From the NCBI GenBank assembly GCA_045403015.1, contig JAXIPI010000228.1, positions 1-7,777 on the forward strand: a DNA stretch of 7,777 nucleotides. Direction: 5' to 3'. This DNA is from Gaiellasilicea sp045403015. Lineage in GTDB: Bacteria; Actinomycetota; Thermoleophilia; Gaiellales; Gaiellaceae. Shown here piece after piece: positions 1-6,550 of this stretch. The position numbers were made by a program, and so were the translations under genes. Every line of letters begins with the position of its first letter. Position 1 is the first letter of the stretch. The notes below the pieces were generated by a model. It searched no databases and was not told the origin of the DNA. It was given only the letters and a program-made list of their open reading frames with translations.

Positions 1-516
1 CGCGCGGAGGTGCTGACGCAGCTGGCGCGGGTGGAGGGACTGCGCGACCGCTTCGAGGAGGGGCACACGCTGCTCGACGAGATCGACGAGCAGGACGCGC
101 GTGTCCGGATCCGCGTCGACCTCGAACGCGGCCGGCTCCGTCGCTCGACAGGCGACAAGGCCTCCGCGCTGCCGCTCTTCGAGTCCGCGTTCGCAAGGGC
201 GCTCGACGCGGGGGAGGACTGGCTCGCAGGCGATGCCGCGCACATGTGCGCGCTGGCCGCGCCCGATAAGGACGGCTTCATCGCTTGGACGAACCGTGGG
301 ATCGAGCTCGCCGAGTCCTCCGACGCTGCCGGGTACTGGCTCGGCCCGCTGTTGAACAACCTCGGCTGGGAGTACTTCGACGCGGGGGAGCACGAGCAGG
401 CGCTCGACGTGTTCGAACGCGCGCTCGAGGTGCGGTTGCGCGATCCCGAGAACACCGCCGCGATCGAGCACGCGCGCGAGGCGGTGGCCGAGGCGCGAGG
501 TGCGCTCGGCCGCTAG
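1..516 (+). CDS. Tetratricopeptide-repeat protein, 5'-truncated by the window edge
   Basis: The reading frame is open from base 1 (Arg-Ala-Glu precede the first possible GTG at 10), so I read this as the C-terminal 171 residues of a longer protein. The GTG at 10 has no well-spaced ribosome binding site, and the text there already looks like the middle of a helical repeat. Visible helix-turn-helix repeats include one ending in LARVEGLRDRFEEGHTLLDE and a canonical TPR near the C-terminus (NNLGWEYFDAGEHEQALDVF, followed by ERALEV). The pattern of small residues at Gly/Ala positions is typical of TPRs. There is no signal peptide or membrane segment in the visible part. TPR proteins are protein-protein interaction scaffolds; the partner is unknown. 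The stop TAG (514-516) lies in a CTAG shared with the stop of the opposing gene. Confidence is high for TPR, low for any specific role. Confidence 0.85.
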   Translation, partial: RAEVLTQLARVEGLRDRFEEGHTLLDEIDEQDARVRIRVDLERGRLRRSTGDKASALPLFESAFARALDAGEDWLAGDAAHMCALAAPDKDGFIAWTNRGIELAESSDAAGYWLGPLLNNLGWEYFDAGEHEQALDVFERALEVRLRDPENTAAIEHAREAVAEARGALGR

Positions 517-1055
517 GGCGACGACCGCAATGGCCAGAGTGACCCGAGCTCCAACCCGGCGCCTCCGGGACACGAGCGGATCCTGAGACTCGCGGCTGTC
601 GGTTTCGCCCACTCCGAGGTGCGAACGACGAGGCGAACGCCGATCGAGGCGACGGGGGTGAGACCAGGCACGCACGTATGGCCCACGATCACCGTTGCGA
701 ATGCTCGCCGGCCCGGAGTCAACGTGACGCGATCACGTGCGGATTGCGCGTGTGCGTCGTCGCGTGCCTGTGCCACTGAGATCGGTCCGACCGCGCCCGG
801 ACTGATCCGCGTAGTGAGAAGTGCGCCCACGGTGCACGGCGCGTCACCACGATTGCGAACGCTCAGGTAGGCCACGCTCTGCGCCGAGTTCAGCGGCCGC
901 TGCTCGAGGGAGACCGTGAGGTCGGCTGGATCGCAGAAGGCCGGTACCGCAGCCGCCGCGGCCACTGGCACGTCTTCGTCCGACTGCCTGACCACGACGA
1001 CTGCGGCGACGATCGCGACCACCGCCAGTGCAGCCGCCGCCGCGACACGCCTCAT
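513..1055 (-). CDS. Membrane-anchored or secreted DUF4232-like protein
   Basis: This encodes 180 residues. It starts with Met-Arg-Arg followed by a hydrophobic Ala/Val-rich segment (about residues 4-22), which is a signal peptide or signal anchor; there is no lipobox, so it is not a lipoprotein. A low-complexity Ala linker (about 29-39) leads to an extracytoplasmic domain with four cysteines (C41, C74, C128, C162) that could form two disulfides. The pattern of a Cys-Asp-Pro start, a beta-strand pair ending SVRNRGDAPCTV, and a closing Cys near the C-terminus resembles DUF4232 domains of actinobacterial exported proteins; this assignment is by pattern only. The ATG (1053-1055) overlaps the TGA of the upstream M16 peptidase gene as ATGA, with GAGAAG about 8 nt before it, so the two genes are probably co-translated. 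The frame stays open upstream through the peptidase gene, but that extension is an out-of-frame shadow. Function unknown. Confidence 0.75.
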   Translation of the reverse strand: MRRVAAAAALAVVAIVAAVVVVRQSDEDVPVAAAAAVPAFCDPADLTVSLEQRPLNSAQSVAYLSVRNRGDAPCTVGALLTTRISPGAVGPISVAQARDDAHAQSARDRVTLTPGRRAFATVIVGHTCVPGLTPVASIGVRLVVRTSEWAKPTAASLRIRSCPGGAGLELGSLWPLRSSP

Positions 1056-2311
1056 GCCAGGAGCTTCTCGAACCTCTCGGCATCGTCGAACGGCCCGATC
1101 ACGGCGAGGTACGGACCCTCGTCGATGATGTCCTGCGCGACGCGCTGAATGTCCTCGGCGGTGACGGCATCGAGCGCGTCGAGCACGTCTTTCGGCTCCG
1201 CGGCTTGTCCTTCCAGCACCTCGCGCCGCAGACCGAACATGATCGTTCCGTGCGGGCTCTCGAGCTGGAGCACGAAGCGGCCCTTGGCGAAGTTGCGCGC
1301 CTTCTCGAGCTCGTCGGCGGGCACCGCCTCTTCCGCGAGCAACCGGAACTGCTCGACGATCGTCGTCACGGCTTCGTCGATCCGGTTGATGTCGACACCG
1401 GACTGCGCGTAGAGCGAGCCGGCGTCGGTGTAGGAGTGGTTGGTGCCGAAGACGTAGTACGCGAGGCCGCGGCGCTCGCGCACCTCGGTGAAGAGGCGCG
1501 ACGACATACCGCCGCCGAGCACGGTTGCAAGCAGCTGCAGGACGTACCGGTCCGGGTCGATGAGTGGACGGCTGCGGACGCCGAGGACGAGGTGCGCCTG
1601 GTCGGACTGCTTCGTGTGCACCTTCACTCGCCCGGCGCCGTTCGGGCGAACCGGCTCGGGCGACCCTGTCGCCTGCGGCTCCATGTCGCCGAGGAGCGCT
1701 TCGAGTCGTTCCTGCAGGCCGTCGCCGAGCTGCCCGCCGATGCCGAAGACCATCCGGTTCGGCCGGTACCACTTGCCGGTGTAGTCGATGAACGTCTCCC
1801 GCGTGGCGCCTCGAACGGTTTCCTTGCGGCCGATGATGTCCCAGCCGAGCGGCTGGTCGCCGTAGAGGAGCGACTCGTAGACACCACCGATGAAGTCGCG
1901 CGGCGTGTCGAAGTACATGTTCATCTCCTCGACGATCACGCCCTTCTCGCGCTCGATCTCGTCCGGGTCGAAGCGGGAGTTGCGCAGCATGTCCACGAGG
2001 ACGTCGAGCGCCGTGTCGCGCGTCTCACCGGCGCAGCGGACGTAGTAGCCGGTGTACTCCTTGCCGGTGAAGGCGTTGAACTCGCCGCCGATGGAGTCGA
2101 TCTCGCCGGCGATGTCACGTGCGGTCGGCCGCCGCTCGGTCCCCTTGAAAAACATGTGCTCGGCGAAGTGGGCGATGCCGTTCGTCTCCGGTGTCTCGTA
2201 GCGCGAGCCGGCCGCCAGCATCACGACGCACGACACGGACTGGGCGTGTGACATCGGCGCGGTCAGGACCCGCAGGCCGTTCTGGAGCTCAAAGCGCTCG
2301 AAGACCCCCAT
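1052..2311 (-). CDS. M16 family zinc metallopeptidase (processing-peptidase-like)
   Basis: A 419-residue protein matching the single-chain bacterial M16B length (about 420), related to mitochondrial processing peptidase beta. It carries the inverted zinc motif HFAEH (H48, E51, H52) with the distal zinc ligand at E129, 77 residues after H52, as in the family. The C-terminal half-domain carries SRLFTEVRERRGLAYYV, with the R278/Y285 pair spaced as the substrate-binding Arg/Tyr of pitrilysin-type enzymes. All catalytic residues are intact, so an active peptidase is expected; M16B enzymes cut short peptides or leader segments, usually in the cytoplasm, and no signal peptide is seen. The start chosen is the ATG at 2309-2311, giving the usual N-terminus MGVFERFELQNGLRVL; the frame extends to 2479, but that part lies antisense inside the SIS gene and is unlike the family. 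No good Shine-Dalgarno precedes it. Its stop overlaps the DUF4232-like gene start (ATGA). Confidence 0.95.
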   Translation of the reverse strand: MGVFERFELQNGLRVLTAPMSHAQSVSCVVMLAAGSRYETPETNGIAHFAEHMFFKGTERRPTARDIAGEIDSIGGEFNAFTGKEYTGYYVRCAGETRDTALDVLVDMLRNSRFDPDEIEREKGVIVEEMNMYFDTPRDFIGGVYESLLYGDQPLGWDIIGRKETVRGATRETFIDYTGKWYRPNRMVFGIGGQLGDGLQERLEALLGDMEPQATGSPEPVRPNGAGRVKVHTKQSDQAHLVLGVRSRPLIDPDRYVLQLLATVLGGGMSSRLFTEVRERRGLAYYVFGTNHSYTDAGSLYAQSGVDINRIDEAVTTIVEQFRLLAEEAVPADELEKARNFAKGRFVLQLESPHGTIMFGLRREVLEGQAAEPKDVLDALDAVTAEDIQRVAQDIIDEGPYLAVIGPFDDAERFEKLLA

Positions 2312-2336
2312 GCCCGGCCATGGTATAGAGGGCGGT
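2312..2336. promoter_or_regulatory. Divergent promoter region with a shared symmetric TATA core
   Basis: This 25-bp gap separates the M16 gene (minus) from the SIS gene (plus). It holds GGTATAGA: the plus strand reads TATAGA (2324-2329), ending 7 nt before the GTG at 2337; the minus strand reads TATACC (2327-2322), ending 10 nt before the ATG at 2311. The TATA (2324-2327) is palindromic, so a single -10 core could serve both directions. With initiation 6-8 nt after the -10, the SIS mRNA would begin at or next to its start codon and the M16 mRNA within a few nt of its own, i.e. leaderless or nearly so. No convincing -35 element is seen at 17-nt spacing in either direction. The promoter call is an inference from sequence and gene layout. 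The plus-strand GAGGG (2328-2332) could alternatively act as a ribosome binding site for the GTG if transcription starts further upstream. Confidence 0.45.
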
Positions 2337-3197
2337 GTGGCAGGAGACCTGACGAGGAAGGCGATCGCCGTACAGCCCGAATGGCTGTCGCAGGTGCCGA
2401 CCGGGCGGCGGCTTCCAGTGGGCCGCATCGCGGTCGTCGGCTGCGGGACGTCGTTCCACGCCGCACAGACGTCGGGCAACGGCTACGACGCGCTCGAGTT
2501 CGTGCTCCACCCGCCCGAGGCCGACGTGCTGGTCCTCGTCAGCCACGAGGGGACGACGCCCCTGACGATCGAGGCTGCCGAAGCGTTCGCAGGCCCGAAG
2601 TGGCTCGTGACCGCAAAGGCCGAGAGCCGTCTCGCAGCTCTCTGTGACGAGGTCGTCGTCGCGACCCCCGTCGTCGAGGAGAGCTACTGCCACACCGCGA
2701 GCTACACCGCCGCGGTCGCAACGCTCGCCGCGCTTCGGGGCGAGGACGTTTCCTGGCTGCCGGCCGCTGTCGCGGACGAGCTCGCCGGCGAGCGGCTGCC
2801 GGTCTCCGGACACGACCGCTGGCTGTTCGTCGGCGCTGGTCGCGACTGGCCCACTGCCCAGGAAGCAGCGCTGAAGCTGCGTGAGGGTGTGTACCTCGCG
2901 GCGGAGGCGTACCAGTTGGAGGAGCTCCTGCACGGGCACCTCGCGGCGGTCGACGAGAGCGTTCGCTGCTTCGTGCTCGAAGGAGAAGGACGCGCGGTCG
3001 CGCGAGCCGCCGAGACCGTTGGCGCGCTGCGGGAGCTCGGCTGCGACGCGACGTTGGTGCCGACGCGGCACCCGGTGGTCGACATCGTTCGCTTTCAGCT
3101 GCTGACGCTCGATCTCGCAGAGGCGCGGGGCACCGATCCGGATTTGATCCGCTGGGACGACCCGCGCTGGAAGCGGGCGCGCGACGCCTACGCCTGA
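2337..3197 (+). CDS. SIS-domain phosphosugar protein (GlmS isomerase-domain-like, no glutaminase domain)
   Basis: A 286-residue protein with two tandem SIS (sugar isomerase) domains. The first contains VGCGTSFHAA (about 34-43) and SHEGTTPLTIEA (69-80), matching the phosphate-binding loops of the GlmS isomerase half. The second contains GRDWPTAQEAALKLREGVYL and AEAYQLEELLHGHLAAVD. By alignment to E. coli GlmS, K180, E183 and H199 match its K485, E488 and H504. There is no N-terminal glutamine amidotransferase, so it resembles the stand-alone double-SIS proteins that isomerise or deaminate sugar phosphates. The C-terminal tail (DDPRWKRARDAYA) resembles the GlmS C-tail but lacks the substrate-linking lysine, so substrate and reaction are uncertain. 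The GTG at 2337 is preferred because a short lead before the QPE motif is usual and GAGGG precedes it; an in-frame ATG at 2310 would add nine residues. It overlaps the convergent DUF3052 gene by 10 bp. Confidence 0.88.
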   Translation: MAGDLTRKAIAVQPEWLSQVPTGRRLPVGRIAVVGCGTSFHAAQTSGNGYDALEFVLHPPEADVLVLVSHEGTTPLTIEAAEAFAGPKWLVTAKAESRLAALCDEVVVATPVVEESYCHTASYTAAVATLAALRGEDVSWLPAAVADELAGERLPVSGHDRWLFVGAGRDWPTAQEAALKLREGVYLAAEAYQLEELLHGHLAAVDESVRCFVLEGEGRAVARAAETVGALRELGCDATLVPTRHPVVDIVRFQLLTLDLAEARGTDPDLIRWDDPRWKRARDAYA

Positions 3198-3514
3198 GGC
3201 CGGTCCTCGAGCCTGTAGACGAAGCGGAGCGCCTGCCAGCGCTCGTCGATCGCGCAGCTCTTGTTGTCGACGAGCCCGGCGGCGAGTCCCGTCTGCTGGA
3301 CGACGTCGAATGTCAGGTCGTTCTCGATCCCGGCAGCCTTCTTCGGCCAGGCGATCCACAGACCGTCGGCTGGATCGAGGGTCGCTTTCAGCGCGTCGAA
3401 GCGCCGCTCGAGCTCAGCCCGGCTCGTTGTGAAGTAGACCACCACCCCTGTGCCGGGCTTCGCACCGAGCTTCTGCGAGAGCGGTGTGCCGGAGTAGTCC
3501 TTGTGCGCACTCAC
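3188..3514 (-). CDS. DUF3052 family small protein
   Basis: A 108-residue soluble protein beginning with a GTG whose TG is shared with the TGA of pheA (GTGA at 3511-3514). It carries the DUF3052 signatures: YSGTPLSQKLGAKPG near the N-terminus (about residues 7-21), a central DGLWIAWPKKAAGIENDLTF (50-69), and a C-terminal GLVDNKSCAIDERWQALRFV (80-99). In this family the N-terminal part and the WPK motif are the most conserved blocks, and both are intact. It has no membrane segment or signal peptide. The family is common in actinobacteria and has no established biochemical function that I can state. It is the last gene of the five-gene operon. The frame stays open upstream on this strand, but that text is a shadow of pheA. 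Its 3' end overlaps the convergent SIS gene by 10 bp. Confidence is high for family, none for function. Confidence 0.85.
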   Translation of the reverse strand: MSAHKDYSGTPLSQKLGAKPGTGVVVYFTTSRAELERRFDALKATLDPADGLWIAWPKKAAGIENDLTFDVVQQTGLAAGLVDNKSCAIDERWQALRFVYRLEDRPQA

Positions 3515-4320
3515 GCTGGATAGGAGCCGAAGACGGTGAACCGCTGGGACTGGCGGCGAACCTCGGCGAGCGCCTCGGCCACATCCTGGTCGTGGGGATG
3601 GCCGGCGACGACGGCGTCGAAGCGATAGCGCCACGGCGTCTGCGGAATCGGCCGGGACGTGAGCTGGACGAGGTCGAGCGCGTGCCGGGCGAAGGGCTCG
3701 ATCGCGCGGTGGAGCGCACCCGGCTGGTGATCGGTCTGGAACGAGAAAGCGATACGCCAGTTCGGCCCGCCTCCCAGCTCGGTGCGGTTCGAGATTGCGA
3801 CGAAGCGGGTGTAAGCGTCCGGGTGGTCGCCCACGTCGGTGGCGAGCACGACCAGCCCGTTCAGCGCTGCCGCTCGCTCGCTGGCGATCGCGACTTCGGT
3901 CGGATCGCGGTCGTGGGCGACCTGCGCCGCCGCATCGGCAGTTGTCCCGGCAACGATCGCGGTCGCCTGCGGGAGCGATCCGAGCAGCTTCCGGCACTGA
4001 TCGAGCGCTGCAGGGTGGGAGCGGACGACGCGGATCTCCTGGAGCGGGATCTCCGCAACGCCGACGAGGAAGTGCCGGATGGGGAGGATCGTCTGCGCGT
4101 TGATCGAGACGGGCGAGTCGACGAGCAGGTCGTGCGTCTCGGTCACAGGGCCCGAGACGGAGCTCTCGATCGGCAGCACACCGGAGTCGACGGCACCGAA
4201 GGCGACAGCCTCGACCACGTCCGCGAAAGACGGCAGGGCCTGTGCGTCGGCATCCGGATGGAGCAACGCGCACGCGGCGGCACTGTGTGCTCCCTCGCGG
4301 CCCGGGTACGCGACCTTCAC
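3511..4320 (-). CDS. pheA: Prephenate dehydratase
   Basis: A 269-residue monofunctional prephenate dehydratase (prephenate to phenylpyruvate, in phenylalanine synthesis), of typical length for the family and with no chorismate mutase domain. The N-terminal catalytic domain starts VKVAYPGREGAHS and contains LPIESSVSGPVTETHDLL (about 49-66), SHPAALDQC (101-109) and the hallmark TRF (171-173). E52, S101, Q108 and T171 fall at the same mutual spacing as E159, S208, Q215 and T278 of E. coli PheA, as I recall that numbering. A C-terminal ACT domain (about 188-265) has the GAL motif (201-203) and an SRP (222-224), the regions that bind phenylalanine for feedback inhibition. Two departures are seen: PIENS is PIESS, and ESRP is TSRP. 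The start GTG (4318-4320) overlaps the SDR gene stop as GTGA and places the first beta strand correctly; no clear Shine-Dalgarno is seen, so coupling to upstream translation is likely. Confidence 0.93.
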   Translation of the reverse strand: MKVAYPGREGAHSAAACALLHPDADAQALPSFADVVEAVAFGAVDSGVLPIESSVSGPVTETHDLLVDSPVSINAQTILPIRHFLVGVAEIPLQEIRVVRSHPAALDQCRKLLGSLPQATAIVAGTTADAAAQVAHDRDPTEVAIASERAAALNGLVVLATDVGDHPDAYTRFVAISNRTELGGGPNWRIAFSFQTDHQPGALHRAIEPFARHALDLVQLTSRPIPQTPWRYRFDAVVAGHPHDQDVAEALAEVRRQSQRFTVFGSYPA

Positions 4321-5258
4321 CGCGCGCGCCACGCCTTGAGCAGCTCGGCCTCGCGCTGCGGCGTCAAACCGACGCCCTCGACGGCCTCCGCGGTGGCGGC
4401 TCCTGCGATCGTTTCCTCGACCGGCCGAAAGCGCAGGCCTGCGGCAACGGCTCGCGTGACATCGACCTCGTGCAGCCCCTTCAAACCCGGGTCGGCGAGC
4501 CAGAGCGGCAGCTCCATCCACTGTCCGACCTCGTGCTCCTGCAGGAAGTCGTCCGAGACCCACGTGGCCTCTGCTCCGGCCAGCAGCTCGCCCCATGCGA
4601 CGCCCTCGTTCGTCGCGTTGAACGTGCCCGAGAGGTCGCGCTCGACCGCATCGAGGATCCAGCTCGCGAGATCGCGAACGTCCACGAATTGCGCGTGCCG
4701 ATCCTGCGGCCCGGGCGCAAGGATCTCGCCCCCGCGCTCGAGTCGTCGTGCCCAGTACGTGAAGCGGCCGGTCGGGTCGCGCGGCCCCACGATCAGCCCC
4801 GGCCGGACGATCAACGCGCGCTCGGCGAATACCCGCTCGACCTCCGCTTCGCAAAGGGCCTTCAGCGGCCCGTAATTGGAGTAATCGGACGTGAGCTCGT
4901 CGACCGGAAGCCCGTTCAGCTCCGCGACCGGGCTCCCCTCGGTCGGGCCGGTCGAGAAGTCGGTGTAGGCCGAGACGCTCGAGACGAAGACGTAGCGTCT
5001 GCTCTCACGCAGCAGTTCGGCGGCTGAGCGGACATCTGCCGGCACATAACCGGACGTGTCGATCACCGCGTCCCACGTGCGGCCCTCGAGCGCCGAGAGG
5101 TCGCGCTTGCGGTCTCCGCGCAGCTGCTCAGCCTCCGGAAACAGCCCGGGGTCCGTCTTGCCGCGGTTGAAGAGGGTCAGCTCGTGCCCGCGTGCCAGCC
5201 CGACCTCGGCGAGCGCGCGCCCGAGGAACTTCGTCCCACCGAGGATCAGGATCCTCAA
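4317..5258 (-). CDS. NAD(P)-dependent SDR/epimerase-like oxidoreductase
   Basis: A 313-residue protein with an N-terminal Rossmann fold: MRILILGGTKFLGRALAE, with the dinucleotide-binding loop GGTKFLGR at 7-14, and LFNRGK after beta-2, whose Arg suggests NADP preference. The active-site triad is visible as FVSSVSAY (91-98) and YGPLK (Y129, K133). A second landmark, FVDVRDLASW (191-200), is typical of extended or atypical SDR proteins annotated as NAD-dependent epimerase/dehydratase; relatives are common in actinobacteria without defined substrates. The start is TTG at 5256-5258, overlapping the M20 gene stop as TTGA, supported by AGAGG 5 nt upstream. Its own stop overlaps the pheA start. Whether it acts as an epimerase, dehydratase or reductase cannot be told; the neighbourhood gives no sugar-nucleotide genes, so a small-molecule reductase is equally possible. 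Confidence 0.9.
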   Translation of the reverse strand: MRILILGGTKFLGRALAEVGLARGHELTLFNRGKTDPGLFPEAEQLRGDRKRDLSALEGRTWDAVIDTSGYVPADVRSAAELLRESRRYVFVSSVSAYTDFSTGPTEGSPVAELNGLPVDELTSDYSNYGPLKALCEAEVERVFAERALIVRPGLIVGPRDPTGRFTYWARRLERGGEILAPGPQDRHAQFVDVRDLASWILDAVERDLSGTFNATNEGVAWGELLAGAEATWVSDDFLQEHEVGQWMELPLWLADPGLKGLHEVDVTRAVAAGLRFRPVEETIAGAATAEAVEGVGLTPQREAELLKAWRAR

Positions 5259-6550
5259 TGGAACCTCTGCACGGCTCGCCAGACAGCCTCGGCCCCGAAT
5301 TCGACCGCGTCCGCCGGGATCCGCTCGTCGGCGGCGTGAATGAGCTTGGCGAAGTCGAAGCCCTCCGGCAGGCGCATCGGCAGGAAGCCGTAGGTCTGCA
5401 CGCCCGCCTGGGAGAAGAAGCGGCCGTCGGTGACCCCGATCTGGAGCAACGGAATCGGGATTCCTTCCGGATCGAGCTCGCGGATCACCTCCGCGAGCGT
5501 GTCGAACAGGCCGAGATCGGGTGCCGCCGCGCCGGGATCGTGCCGGACGACCTCGACCTCGATGTCGTCGCCGGCGAGGTCGTGGAGCTCCGCGATCAGC
5601 TGCTCGGGCGAGAAGCCCGGCAGCGCGCGGCCGTCCAGCTCGAGCTCGATCTCGCTCGGAACGACGTTGATCTTCGCCCCGCCGCGCACGATCGTCGCGT
5701 TGACGGTATTGCGCAGCATCGGCTCGAACTGCGCCGCATTCGCACCGAGCAGGCGCAGCGCGCTGTCGGTCAGGCGTGGCTTCAGCAGCGACCGCATGAT
5801 CGCGGCCTGGTGCCGTGGCAGCTCAGCGGCGATCCTCTCGACCGTCTCGCGTACGACAGGGGTCACGTGCACGGGCAGTCGCTTGCGATCGAGGTCGGTG
5901 AGGAAACGGCCGAGCCGGGCGACGGTGCCGCGGCGGTGGACCATGGCGCCGTGACCACCAGGCCCGCGAATCGTCGCCTTCAGCCAGCAGATCTGCTTCT
6001 CGGCCACCTGGATCGGATAGAAGCGCTTCCCACCCGTGTGCAGGGTGAAGCCGCCGAACTCGCCGAGTCCGTAGCGCATGCCCTCGAACAACTCCGGGTG
6101 TTCCTCGACGAGATAGCGCGCGCCGAGGTTGCCGCCGTTCTCCTCGTCGCAGAGGACGACGAGCACGACGTCGCCGGGGAGCTTGGCGCCCTCCCGCTTC
6201 GCGCGCGCGAAGGCGCTGACGAGCATCGCCACGCCGGCCTTCATGTCGAGCGCGCCGCGGCCCCAGATGTACCCGTCCTCGAGCCGGGCGTCGAAGGGCG
6301 GGTGCGTCCAGTTCTGACCGGTTGTCGTCACGACGTCGACATGCCCCTGGAGCAAGAGCGGTGGCGCAGCCCCGCCCGCGATGCGGCTGACGAGGTTCGG
6401 GCGGCCGGGCTCCTTCTCGTAGAGCTGCGTCTCGCAGCCCGCGTCCTCGAGCTGCGCGCGCAGGAATTCGATGCAGGGCGCCTCGTTGCCGGGCGGGTTC
6501 GTCGTGTCGAACCGGATCAGCTCCTGGAGGAGCTCCGTGGCACTCAGCAC
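5255..6550 (-). CDS. M20 family metallo-hydrolase (ArgE/DapE-like)
   Basis: A 431-residue member of the M20 dinuclear zinc family (acetylornithine deacetylase, succinyl-diaminopimelate desuccinylase and carboxypeptidase relatives). Metal and catalytic residues are all visible: LLLQGHVDVV (H70 metal, D72 catalytic helper), GRGALDMKAG (D102 bridging metal), CDEENGG (E136 general base, E137 metal), E164 in YGLGEFGG as the likely fourth ligand, and LIHAADERIP (H405 metal). The lid/dimerisation domain starts near residue 185 and holds the conserved GGHG (198-201). It is predicted to hydrolyse an amide bond of an N-acyl amino acid or dipeptide in the cytoplasm; the substrate is not readable. The GTG at 6548-6550 was chosen; it overlaps the PLP-enzyme gene by 7 nt. 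The adjacent CTG at 6545-6547 would give a 4-nt CTGA overlap like the other junctions. The longer frame to 6685 is a shadow of the upstream gene. Confidence 0.92.
   Translation of the reverse strand: MLSATELLQELIRFDTTNPPGNEAPCIEFLRAQLEDAGCETQLYEKEPGRPNLVSRIAGGAAPPLLLQGHVDVVTTTGQNWTHPPFDARLEDGYIWGRGALDMKAGVAMLVSAFARAKREGAKLPGDVVLVVLCDEENGGNLGARYLVEEHPELFEGMRYGLGEFGGFTLHTGGKRFYPIQVAEKQICWLKATIRGPGGHGAMVHRRGTVARLGRFLTDLDRKRLPVHVTPVVRETVERIAAELPRHQAAIMRSLLKPRLTDSALRLLGANAAQFEPMLRNTVNATIVRGGAKINVVPSEIELELDGRALPGFSPEQLIAELHDLAGDDIEVEVVRHDPGAAAPDLGLFDTLAEVIRELDPEGIPIPLLQIGVTDGRFFSQAGVQTYGFLPMRLPEGFDFAKLIHAADERIPADAVEFGAEAVWRAVQRFH
5264..5268 (-). promoter_or_regulatory. Ribosome binding site for the SDR gene inside the M20 gene end
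   Basis: On the minus strand AGAGG lies 5 nt before the TTG (5256-5258), within the last codons of the M20 gene. It supports the TTG start in the TTGA overlap and suggests reinitiation there. Confidence 0.6.

Noticed and set aside
1056..1772. Long N-terminal extension of the DUF4232-like frame
   Set aside because: It is out-of-frame reading of the M16 gene, rich in Arg and Pro; the signal-peptide-bearing Met at 1055 with the ATGA overlap is the natural start.
1028..2251. 407-codon plus-strand frame opposite the M16 gene
   Set aside because: Antisense shadow of a peptidase with complete catalytic residues; no domain pattern or ribosome binding site.
2289..3359. 356-codon minus-strand frame opposite the SIS gene, and the N-terminal extension of M16 into 2312-2479
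   Set aside because: Both are antisense to conserved SIS motifs, and the added residues do not resemble M16 N-termini.
3484..4875. 463-codon plus-strand frame opposite pheA and the SDR gene
   Set aside because: Shadow frame; the minus-strand proteins carry the family motifs.
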